Shown: positions 1 to 5,400, counted from the stretch's first letter. The stretch is DNA of 5,479 bases from Meishania litoralis (GCF_042611095.1 NZ_JBHFPV010000010.1:1-5479); one strand, 5' to 3'. The notes: generated by a model not told the origin, from the sequence alone. Translations and numbers: made by a program.

Positions 1-96
1 TAAATTGCCAGCTTTTTCATGGCTCCCTGCCCTTGAAAGCAAGCTTTCAGGACACCGCCCTTCAAAAACTGTACATAGCCGCGAGCCGTTGGCATT
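1..96 (+). repeat. Right part of an attC-like palindromic site (site 0)
   Basis: This is the 3' half of a recombination-like element whose left half lies before the window. The end GTACATAGCC-GCGAGCC-GTTGGCATT matches the right ends of the other sites (compare TTTAGCC-GAGCC-GTTACCTGC at 3665-3685 and TTATAC-GAGACC-GTTGTGTGC at 4459-4479). A small hairpin, TGAAAGC-AA-GCTTTCA, lies at 34-49. GTTGGCATT at 88-96 is the left flank of cassette A and is exactly complementary to AATGCCAAC at 2093-2101. Confidence 0.55.
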
Positions 97-114
97 CATT
101 GAAAAAAGACCGAA

Positions 115-2082
115 ATGGCAGACAATAAACTACAATCGTTAACAGAAATATTTAACGAGAAATTTTTTAGAATCCCCGACTTTCAAAGGGGTTACTCTTG
201 GGAAACAAACCAACTTGAAGACTTTTGGGAAGACCTAATCAATCTGAAAGGCGACAAAATCCATTACACAGGGCTTTTGACCGTTGAACCAGTTTCAAAA
301 TCAAGCGTTGAGAACATTGAGAAATGGCAAGATGATTTGTGGCTTTTTGAAAGAGAACTTGGAGCTTACTACCTCATTGATGGACAGCAACGACTGACAA
401 CCTCTATCATTCTTATCAATGAAATACTTAATCAATTTGCCGATAATGAAGGAATCAACTTTAAAGACAAATCATATTGGGTAAACAAATTCTTGTTCCA
501 AGCATACGGAGACAATTACAAGTCATACATATTTGGCTATGAGCGAGACAACCCGAGCGATGAGTTTTTCAAAACAAAGATTTTACAACAAGAATCTTCT
601 ACAGCTGACAAAGTCCCAGAACAAACTTTGTACACTTCAAACTTGAAAACAGCAAAAGACTACTTCAAGAAAAAATTAGAAAAACTCGAAAAACAAGATC
701 TTGAAGAAATATTTAAGAAAGTTACAGCCAAGTTCAAATTCAACTTCTACGAAATAGATGACGAACTTGATGTTTACGTAACTTTTGAGACTATGAACAA
801 CAGGGGAAAACCTCTGTCAAATTTGGAGCTACTCAAAAACAGGCTGATTTACCTATCAACACATTTAGATGTTGACAATCAAACAAGAGCTAGATTAAGA
901 AAAGACATTAACGAGACTTGGAAAACCATTTATGAGTATTTGGGCAAGAACAAGGACAATGCAATGGATGATGACGATTTTTTACGTAATCATTGGATAA
1001 TGTACTTTAAGTACGATAGAAAAGAATCGGCTTCCTATGCTAAGTTCTTGCTCAACAAAAAATTCACCGCTAAAAATGCGATTAAAAATAAAATCGTACT
1101 GACTGATATTAAGGATTACATAGATAGTTTATCTAAGTGTGTGAAGTCTTGGTTTTATTTATTCAACCCTCAGTTTTCTGACTACGAAGACGACACAAAA
1201 GAATGGATACAAAAACTCAATCGCTTAGGAATGAGTGCGTTTCCACCTCTGTTTATGGCAGCAATGACAAAGTGTACGGAGAGTGAATTTCTACCACTTT
1301 TCAAATCAGCAGAACGTTTCATATTTCTCGTCTTCCGCCTTTCTCAAAGACCGTCTAACACAAAAAACAGTCATTTTTACAGACTTGCTAACTCGTATTA
1401 TTTTGGCAAAGACTCAACAACGATTCAATCTACAATCGGTAATATAGATTGGATGACACAAGGAGAATCAGGCGAAGGTGATGATTATGTTTATCACGGA
1501 TGGTTTGACCTTGAAAAATTTGACAACTATGTCAAAGACCAATATGATAAGGGAGAAGGCTTTTACACTTGGAATGGTTTGAGATATTTCCTCTTTGAAT
1601 ATGAACTTTACCTACAAAGAAAAGCCAACGGAAATCAAAAAGTAAGTTGGACTGACTTTAATAAGCGAAAGAAGGAAGATACAATTGAACATATCTATCC
1701 TCAAACGCCAAAAGACGACTGTTGGACTTCGGTTTATAACCAGCACTCAAAAAAGGAAAGAAAAATTTTGCTTAACACTTTAGGGAATTTGGTTCTTCTT
1801 GGGCAATCAAAAAACTCAGAGTTCCAAAACAAGTGCTTTGACTTCAAGAAAAAACACACGAACAAGGATGGTGATGAAGTTGGTTTCTTTAACGGTGCTT
1901 ATAGCGAAATTGAAGTTTCAAGCTATGACAATTGGACACCAGCAGAAATTGAAAGTCGGGGTAAAAAAATGCTCTCGTTTTTAGAAGAACGATGGAATAT
2001 TGACTTTGAAGGTTGGGAAATAGAAAAAGAAGATTTATTGAAATTGGACTTCTTGCAAAAGGAAACGATTGAAGAAGAATAA
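115..2082 (+). CDS. DUF262 and DUF1524 (HNH) protein, GmrSD-type restriction/defence candidate
   Basis: A 655-residue protein with the two-domain architecture of GmrSD, SspE and BrxU relatives, which restrict modified phage DNA. The N-terminal DUF262 domain (ParB/Srx-like fold, nucleotide-dependent in studied members) shows IPDFQRGYSW at residues 20-29, DGQQRLTT at 89-96 and a downstream FETMNNRGKPLSNLELLKN block at 224-242. The C-terminal DUF1524 domain, an HNH-type nuclease, shows IEHIYPQ at 524-530 with candidate catalytic His526, then Trp537, LGNLVLL at 556-562 and the N567/N572/F575/K578 pattern. All expected motifs are present, so it looks intact. No signal peptide or membrane segment is seen, so it should be cytoplasmic. 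ATG 115 is chosen because DUF262 proteins start just before this motif block; there is no clear ribosome site. It is the only gene of cassette A, starting 18 bases after the left flank and stopping 10 bases before the right flank. The family is certain; the actual target (modified DNA, phage or other) is inference. Confidence 0.93.
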   Translation: MADNKLQSLTEIFNEKFFRIPDFQRGYSWETNQLEDFWEDLINLKGDKIHYTGLLTVEPVSKSSVENIEKWQDDLWLFERELGAYYLIDGQQRLTTSIILINEILNQFADNEGINFKDKSYWVNKFLFQAYGDNYKSYIFGYERDNPSDEFFKTKILQQESSTADKVPEQTLYTSNLKTAKDYFKKKLEKLEKQDLEEIFKKVTAKFKFNFYEIDDELDVYVTFETMNNRGKPLSNLELLKNRLIYLSTHLDVDNQTRARLRKDINETWKTIYEYLGKNKDNAMDDDDFLRNHWIMYFKYDRKESASYAKFLLNKKFTAKNAIKNKIVLTDIKDYIDSLSKCVKSWFYLFNPQFSDYEDDTKEWIQKLNRLGMSAFPPLFMAAMTKCTESEFLPLFKSAERFIFLVFRLSQRPSNTKNSHFYRLANSYYFGKDSTTIQSTIGNIDWMTQGESGEGDDYVYHGWFDLEKFDNYVKDQYDKGEGFYTWNGLRYFLFEYELYLQRKANGNQKVSWTDFNKRKKEDTIEHIYPQTPKDDCWTSVYNQHSKKERKILLNTLGNLVLLGQSKNSEFQNKCFDFKKKHTNKDGDEVGFFNGAYSEIEVSSYDNWTPAEIESRGKKMLSFLEERWNIDFEGWEIEKEDLLKLDFLQKETIEEE

Positions 2083-2092
2083 AAAACAACGA

Positions 2093-2167
2093 AATGCCAA
2101 CAAGGTGTATAGTGCATAGCACCCTTCGGGATGCTACGACACCATACACAGACCGATGTGTTGCATT
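2093..2167 (+). repeat. attC-like palindromic site 1 (end of cassette A)
   Basis: Left arm AATGCCAAC (2093-2101), spacer AAG, then stem arm 2105-2120 pairing with 2133-2149 around a short loop that holds a CCC-TTC-GGG hairpin. The right spacer is AGACC (2150-2154), followed by the left flank of module B, GATGTGTTGCATT. The outer stem has two A-C mismatches (A2111/C2142 and A2116/C2137) and one bulged base (A2139). Read on the bottom strand the mismatches become G-T wobbles. It matches the other sites in its AACAAG-GTGTATA start and its ATACAC-AGACC end. Confidence 0.6.
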
Positions 2168-2234
2168 CGCCGATGGCGAACTTTAATCTGCGCAGCTTCG
2201 CCGGCAATGCATCTTAAAGTAAATGCAACACATC
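2155..2234 (+). repeat. Gene-less mini-cassette B with 13-bp inverted repeat ends
   Basis: An 80-base unit bounded by a perfect 13-base inverted repeat, GATGTGTTGCATT (2155-2167) and AATGCAACACATC (2222-2234). Its 54-base interior holds no ORF but many short palindromes: CGCC-GAT-GGCG, GGCGAA/TTCGCC, CTGCGCAG, and ACTTTAA pairing with TTAAAGT. It sits exactly where the left flank of a cassette is expected, directly after AGACC. It can be read as an empty or decayed cassette, or as a purely structural element. The usual GTT/AAC core is GAT/ATC here, changed on both sides so that pairing is kept. Confidence 0.5.
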
Positions 2235-2520
2235 TGAAGGGCTAAACCGAATTGCCATATAACCATCCCAAGGATCCTCGCCACCGACGGGCATCGAGTC
2301 CAAACGACAACACATCGCCAGCTAAAAACAATTCGGCCCTGCATATTTTACTCCCAATAGCGTGAAATCGACAAGATACGGCCATTCCATGGCCTTCTTG
2401 ACGAACTATCGTACGGGACACGGTAACGGGCGAACGGACAAATTCCCGAACGATAGTTGCCCGATTTCACTATATTTCCGTAAAATTCGCAGAACTGCGT
2501 TTAGCCCTTCAGTTGGCGTT
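2222..2520 (+). repeat. Very large attC-like palindromic site 2 (about 300 bases)
   Basis: The outer stem TGAAGGGCTAAAC (2235-2247) pairs perfectly with GTTTAGCCCTTCA (2499-2511), directly followed by GTTGGCGTT, the left flank of cassette C. Inside are a hairpin CCGAATTG (2247-2254)/CAATTCGG (2329-2336), GTGAAATCG (2362-2370)/CGATTTCAC (2462-2470) enclosing AACTATCGT (2404-2412)/ACGATAGTT (2450-2458), and a small GGCCAT-TCC-ATGGCC hairpin at 2380-2394. The whole stretch from 2083 to 2533 has no gene; an open frame across part of it (2362-2607) only reflects the higher GC of the palindromes. Confidence 0.55.
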
Positions 2521-2533
2521 CATTTTGAAAAAT

Positions 2534-2698
2534 ATGGAAAACAGCATAACACCAAAAGATTTAAAAAAAACCGTAAAGGATGTGGGAATATTGCCTTTGG
2601 ACTTTGAAGGAATGCATCAAATATCCAAAGAGTATTATCAAAAATATGTGGAGCCTCTAGTGGAGAGCACCTTTACTCGACTGATGAACGAACGGTAG
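2534..2698 (+). CDS. Small hypothetical protein (54 residues), cassette C
   Basis: A short protein I do not recognise, beginning MENSITPKDLKKTVK and ending FTRLMNER. It is charged, looks helical and has no signal peptide or membrane segment. ATG 2534 is preferred; a TTG at 2513 in the same frame would add seven residues but lies inside the cassette flank GTTGGCGTT. It starts 14 bases after the left flank, the position occupied by the first gene in the other cassettes, which is the main support for it being real. Its last 26 bases overlap the end of a convergent gene on the other strand, so at most one of the two may be genuine. Function unknown. Confidence 0.5.
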   Translation: MENSITPKDLKKTVKDVGILPLDFEGMHQISKEYYQKYVEPLVESTFTRLMNER

Positions 2699-2885
2699 TC
2701 CTGAAATATTCGTACCACTCCTTCGGGATGTGAGACTCAAAGGATTTCAACATTCTGTCCGTCTCGCACTTGAGTGTATCGTTGTAAACGGACAGTTGTT
2801 CCTGTGAAAGAGTGGATTTTAGGGCATTTGTCTTTATAATCAACGAGCAAAGGTTTGCATTTATCGCAATATCGTATTCTGACAT
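2673..2885 (-). CDS. Small hypothetical protein (70 residues), antisense in cassette C
   Basis: An open frame on the - strand starting MSEYDIAINANLCSLI and ending YEYFRTTVRSSVE. Residue composition looks like a soluble, largely helical protein with a balanced mix of charged and hydrophobic residues. I do not recognise a family. It is convergent with the 54-codon gene on + and overlaps its 3' end by 26 bases. The gene would be read against the direction of the array and needs its own promoter; an AT-rich stretch lies just upstream (about 2886-2960), but no clean TAnnTTTG box is visible. A structured RNA gene lies upstream on the same strand (3118-3381). Together with the + strand gene it could form a small two-gene unit such as a toxin-antitoxin pair, but nothing in the sequence proves this. 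Confidence 0.5.
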   Translation of the reverse strand: MSEYDIAINANLCSLIIKTNALKSTLSQEQLSVYNDTLKCETDRMLKSFESHIPKEWYEYFRTTVRSSVE

Positions 2886-3117
2886 AATTGTTAAATTTTA
2901 GGACACCAAGATAAGTAAAAAACCAACGGACTTTAAGGTTCAGGAATGTTTGGAAAATATAGGGTCAAACATTTAACTAAAGCCCTTGTCCAATAGATTT
3001 GGAAGAAATTAAAAAGTTCTTTGAAAAGATGATTCTGTTAACGGAATGTTAAAAACTAAGTGTATACTTATATTTTAACTCCAAATACATTATTTATTTT
3101 GTAATTTTGCGTTGTAT
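2886..3117. other. AT-rich intergenic stretch in cassette C, no gene recognised
   Basis: This stretch lies between the start of the 70-codon - strand gene and the 3' end of the RNA gene. It holds only very short open frames: 2947-2994 on + reads MFGKYRVKHLTKALVQ then stops, and a second frame reaches LEEIKKFFEKMILLTEC before its stop near 3051. These could be remnants of a decayed gene. A perfect TAnnTTTG box (TAATTTTG, 3102-3109) is present on + but has no TTG element about 20 bases upstream, so I do not call it a promoter. Confidence 0.35.
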
Positions 3118-3145
3118 AAAAAAAACCCGTTGCGCTAACAACGGG
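3118..3145 (-). terminator. Intrinsic terminator of the - strand RNA gene
   Basis: On the - strand a perfect 7-bp stem CCCGTTG (3145-3139) / CAACGGG (3132-3126) with a 6-base loop is followed at once by eight T (3125-3118). It is oriented only for - strand transcription and ends the structured RNA. Confidence 0.85.
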
Positions 3146-3381
3146 AATAAAATCAACAGGTATCTTCGGCTACCCTTTTTATATTTCTCTCACGAAAGTT
3201 GCTAAAATACTACTTACTCTGCTTGTCTCCGAAGATGAGCAGGGTCAAAAGTAGTACCATAAAGCAAAGGACAAGTTCCAATAGCTTACGGAATTAAATT
3301 AAACTTCATTGTCCACAGCCAGCGTGGTGCTGTAAAATTGTTACATCATTTACAAGTACGCTACTGGACACTTCCCGTAAG
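3118..3381 (-). ncRNA. Structured RNA of about 264 nt with kissing-loop/pseudoknot, own promoter and terminator
   Basis: No protein frame fits here, yet all signals of an RNA gene are present on the - strand. The predicted start (near 3381) lies at the base of the first helix, CTTACGG pairing with CCGTAAG. This opens into a long irregular stem with inner pairs GTCCA/TGGAC, AGCG/CGCT and TGTAAA/TTTACA. A second hairpin has an 8-base stem TACTACTT/AAGTAGTA (3249-3256 with 3208-3215) and an inner CTGCT/AGCAG stem. Its loop ATCTTCGG (3229-3236) is exactly complementary to CCGAAGAT (3162-3169), itself in the loop of a weak GGTA/TACC hairpin, giving a pseudoknot or kissing loop. A strong terminator follows. 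It does not show the conserved sequences I know for tmRNA, RNase P RNA, SRP RNA or E. coli-like 6S RNA. A divergent 6S-like RNA cannot be excluded. Confidence 0.62.
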
Positions 3382-3386
3382 AATCG

Positions 3387-3417
3387 CAAAAATAAAACTT
3401 TCTTTCGCTACCGTCAA
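3387..3417 (-). promoter_or_regulatory. Bacteroidota-type promoter for the - strand RNA gene
   Basis: On the - strand, TTG (3417-3415) is followed after exactly 20 bases by TATTTTTG (3394-3387), a full match to the TAnnTTTG -7 box with the -33 TTG element at the accepted spacing. Transcription would start near 3381, which coincides with the first base-paired position of the RNA. Confidence 0.7.
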
Positions 3418-3547
3418 GATTTTAAAAGAACTTTTTAACAATAATCGTCTGACTATACAAATACAGAAATAATCGATGAAAAATATAATTTATATCAATT
3501 TTGATTATCAACATTTATTGTTAAAATCTATGGTAGTCGAAAAACGA
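3418..3547. other. AT-rich spacer with a 12-bp inverted repeat
   Basis: No gene seen. TTTTAACAATAA (3433-3444) and TTATTGTTAAAA (3515-3526) form a perfect inverted repeat 70 bases apart, around very AT-rich sequence that includes TTGATTATCAA. It lies just upstream of the - strand RNA promoter, so it might be an operator or a DNA-bending site; this is a guess. Confidence 0.3.
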
Positions 3548-3685
3548 AACGCCAACATTGGCTAAAGACAATAAGGGGCAAGCACCAAGCCCTGAAGTTT
3601 GGTGCGCAAAGGAAAGCAACGGGTCAAAGGCGGACAGGTTCGGGAACAGAATTCTCCCACTATCTTTAGCCGAGCCGTTACCTGC
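3548..3685 (+). repeat. attC-like palindromic site 3 (end of cassette C)
   Basis: Left arm AACGCCAAC (3548-3556) is the exact complement of the cassette C left flank at 2512-2520. Spacer ATT is followed by stem GGCTAAAGA (3560-3568), which pairs perfectly with TCTTTAGCC (3663-3671). Right spacer GAGCC leads to GTTACCTGC (3677-3685), the left flank of cassette D. An inner hairpin GCACCAA (3582-3588)/TTGGTGC (3599-3605) is present. Base composition is richer in GC than the neighbouring genes. Confidence 0.62.
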
Positions 3686-3692
3686 AAGCTGA

Positions 3693-4349
3693 ATGAACAA
3701 CACGCTAAAAAAAATAACACCATTTCTGATTTTATCAATTGCATGCATTATTTATGCGATTGTTATAGTGATAAAAGAAAGGGATTTGAGCTGGGGAATT
3801 TTTGCTGTTGTTGGATTAATTGTAATCGGAATTTTACTGTTTGGAATTGACTTTGGACTTAAAAAGTGGCTCAAGAAATACAAAAAAATATTCCTGACTG
3901 AATTAGCATTAGTGCTTTTGCTAGTTGTAATTTATGGTTACAAGTTCAATCGGACTAAAACACTTATTATTCCAGCGGAATTTGACAAAAGTTATGTGAC
4001 AATAATTTACGGAGTTGAAAATTCGAAAGATTTGTCTAAATCAACTTTGACTTGGAATAAAAAAATAGAAATCCCAAAAAGCGGAATTTTATTAACTTCC
4101 TCTGACTTTAATGAAAATTTGAGGGAAACAGAAATAAAAATGGACTCTGGAATTTATTTAGGTTCTGACGAAACCGAAAAGGGATTTGTTCGAATGGCGG
4201 AATCTGAATTCCAATCCAATGGACAGAATTATAAATTTCGGACTTGGAAATTACAAGATGGATTTTGTTGTATGTACACATCAGATGAAGTTCAAGAATT
4301 TAAAGCAGAATTGAAAATCGAATTTGAAAAAATAAAAGCCAGCAGGTAA
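3693..4349 (+). CDS. Membrane-anchored protein with three N-terminal helices, DUF6843-like outer domain
   Basis: 218 residues. Three hydrophobic helices at about residues 9-27, 33-53 and 66-83 are followed by a soluble domain of about 130 residues. The part after the third helix (LIIPAEFDKSYVTIIYGVE, then a lone IPKSGILLTSSDF near the middle) resembles the DUF6843-type domain I associate with Bacteroidota membrane proteins, where an IP..(F/Y).G.V.I strand is followed by I...Gil.t; this match is from memory. Basic residues between helices 2 and 3 (KKWLKKYKK, 57-65) point to a cytoplasmic loop, which would place the C-terminal domain outside the inner membrane. ATG 3693 lies only 8 bases after the cassette flank and is the first possible start. 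The stop codon TAA (4347-4349) lies inside the right flank GCAGGTAAC. No enzymatic motif is seen; function unknown. Confidence 0.88.
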   Translation: MNNTLKKITPFLILSIACIIYAIVIVIKERDLSWGIFAVVGLIVIGILLFGIDFGLKKWLKKYKKIFLTELALVLLLVVIYGYKFNRTKTLIIPAEFDKSYVTIIYGVENSKDLSKSTLTWNKKIEIPKSGILLTSSDFNENLRETEIKMDSGIYLGSDETEKGFVRMAESEFQSNGQNYKFRTWKLQDGFCCMYTSDEVQEFKAELKIEFEKIKASR

Positions 4350-4480
4350 CAATGTATAACCGCAATTACGGCGGATTCGACTACGTCCGAATCCACTCGG
4401 AATTGCGAGCGTCAGTGCTTAACCGAAAATAATCGCTAATTTAACCCGTAACTGACGGTTATACGAGACCGTTGTGTGCA
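4342..4480 (+). repeat. attC-like palindromic site 4 (end of cassette D)
   Basis: Left arm GCAGGTAAC (4342-4350) is the exact complement of 3677-3685. Spacer AAT is followed by GTATAACCG (4354-4362), pairing perfectly with CGGTTATAC (4456-4464). Right spacer GAGACC precedes GTTGTGTGCA (4471-4480), the left flank of cassette E. Inner helices are GCAATT/AATTGC (4362-4367, 4401-4406), GGATTCG/CGAATCC (4373-4379, 4388-4394) and CGTCAGT/ACTGACG (4410-4416, 4451-4457), giving a branched cruciform. This is the cleanest example of the site design in the window. Confidence 0.68.
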
Positions 4481-4497
4481 ATTAAAGAAAAACCTGA

Positions 4498-5271
4498 ATG
4501 TCAGATAAATTTTATACTAATAAATTTGGAGTCAAAGTACTAAAAGAAGGCACAAAACCTTTCCAAATATTTACAATTGAAACTATTAATTTAGAATTCC
4601 TATTAATTTATATTTTATTCGCAGAATCAAGCAAGGAAGATTTAAATGATAAAAAAGAATTCTTAAAAGTCCTTTATGAAAATAATGGAGATGATGGTCT
4701 TATAAAATTCCTTGAATCTGAAAAGAGTGATATGATTTTTTCAGCAAAATCCTATGAGAAATATTTTGAACAAATGGCTTATACTCGAATTACGGATAAC
4801 ATCTTAAGTTATTTTAAAGATATTCTTGTAGAGGTAATAAAATCTAAACCTCAAATACTAAAATCAAAGGAAAAAGAACCACTAGATTATATTTTTTCTT
4901 TTAACAATATGGAGGATTTGATTGAAGACATTACAGAAAAGAATATAGAGAAACTTTTTTACGGAAGTATTAATGACATAAAAAAATTCTTTACAGACAG
5001 GTTGGGAATCCAGCTATTTGAGAATGAAATCGTGGAAAAAAACTTCGAACAGTTTATTAAACAAAGAAACTTAATTGTACACAATCGCGGAATAATATCT
5101 AAAGAATTTGCCAAGGATTTTTCCAATGAGCACGTAACATACAATCCTGGAAATATTCTAGTTTTCAGTTATGAAAATTTATCAAATATTAATGGAGCTA
5201 TGACCAATCTGATTGTGGATTTAGATTTGAAAATAAGCGAAAAGTTTAAATTAGAAACTGTAAAATTATAA
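4498..5271 (+). CDS. HEPN-like protein with RxxxxH motif, candidate RNase toxin/abortive infection factor
   Basis: 257 residues, acidic and lysine-rich, predicted mainly helical, with no signal peptide or membrane segment. In the C-terminal third RNLIVHNRGII (190-200) fits the HEPN ribonuclease signature R-x4-6-H, here Arg190-x4-His195 with the typical Asn after Arg and VHN-x-G context. In HEPN proteins this pair catalyses metal-independent RNA cleavage, often in toxin-antitoxin and abortive infection systems. The N-terminal two thirds are not recognised. The start ATG 4498 lies 17 bases after the cassette flank, preceded by an A-rich stretch (AAAGAAAAAC) typical of Bacteroidota start regions. 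The stop TAA (5269-5271) pairs with bases just inside the left flank (4482-4484). It is the sole gene of cassette E, so any antitoxin or regulator must lie elsewhere. Coding is near certain; HEPN assignment rests on one motif. Confidence 0.85.
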   Translation: MSDKFYTNKFGVKVLKEGTKPFQIFTIETINLEFLLIYILFAESSKEDLNDKKEFLKVLYENNGDDGLIKFLESEKSDMIFSAKSYEKYFEQMAYTRITDNILSYFKDILVEVIKSKPQILKSKEKEPLDYIFSFNNMEDLIEDITEKNIEKLFYGSINDIKKFFTDRLGIQLFENEIVEKNFEQFIKQRNLIVHNRGIISKEFAKDFSNEHVTYNPGNILVFSYENLSNINGAMTNLIVDLDLKISEKFKLETVKL

Positions 5272-5272
5272 C

Positions 5273-5392
5273 TGCACACAACAATGGCTATAAGTAATTG
5301 CTTGTTCTCGGCTACTTCTGAAAATCCTCGCGGATTTTCAGCTTGGTGTGTACTTGCGAAGTTAAGTGCTAACCCACGCAACTACTCATAGG
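5273..5392 (+). repeat. attC-like palindromic site 5 (end of cassette E), right end degenerate
   Basis: Left arm TGCACACAAC (5273-5282) is the exact complement of 4471-4480. Spacer AAT is followed by CTATAAGTAATTGC (5288-5301), which pairs with GCAACTACTCATAG (5378-5391) with two A-C mismatches that become G-T wobbles on the bottom strand. A strong inner hairpin TGAAAATCC-TCGC-GGATTTTCA lies at 5319-5340. The usual right end (GAGACC-GTT) is missing: the sequence continues GTACTGTGTA and then an A-run. This is either the border of the array or a decayed site. Confidence 0.55.
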
Positions 5393-5400
5393 TACTGTGT

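Larger units (their letters stand above)
88..5392 (+). mobile_element. Integron-like array of five gene cassettes, no integrase in window
   Basis: Five consecutive modules share one design. Seen directly: GTTGGCATT (88-96) pairs with AATGCCAAC (2093-2101); GATGTGTTGCATT (2155-2167) with AATGCAACACATC (2222-2234); GTTGGCGTT (2512-2520) with AACGCCAAC (3548-3556); GTTACCTGC (3677-3685) with GCAGGTAAC (4342-4350); GTTGTGTGCA (4471-4480) with TGCACACAAC (5273-5282). Every right-hand flank runs into a palindromic element that ends at the next left-hand flank. Known from integrons: a cassette carries the two arms of its attC site at opposite ends and they meet when it circularises. Inferred: these are cassettes moved by a site-specific recombinase encoded elsewhere. 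Terminal inverted repeats of transposons are a poorer explanation, since the sequence differs in each module. The left part of the array lies outside the window. Confidence 0.65.

Noticed and set aside
88..2101. Reading the inverted flanks as terminal repeats of a transposon
   Set aside because: Each module has a different flank sequence, no transposase is present and there are no target-site duplications; a shared element family would share its ends.
1799..2207. Short frames on both strands over the end of the DUF262-DUF1524 gene
   Set aside because: They are shadows of the C-terminal HNH domain coding frame and of site 1.
2362..2607. 81-codon open frame on + across the large palindromic site
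   Set aside because: It overlaps perfect inverted repeats and the better-placed 54-codon gene in another frame; its residues look like random translation of structured DNA.
2947..3051. Two short + strand peptides (MFGKYRVKHLTKALVQ and LEEIKKFFEKMILLTEC) in different frames
   Set aside because: They could be remnants of one frameshifted gene, but each is too short and unrecognised to call a pseudogene.
3102..3109. TAATTTTG on + as a Bacteroidota promoter box
   Set aside because: It lacks a TTG element about 20 bases upstream, and no gene or RNA follows it on +; the strand downstream is occupied by the - strand terminator.
3521..3850. Open frames on both strands (3521-3748, 3562-3744, 3599-3850) over site 3 and the start of the membrane protein gene
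   Set aside because: They run through the palindromic site and into the strong membrane protein frame; composition is rich in Cys and Phe with no recognisable domain.
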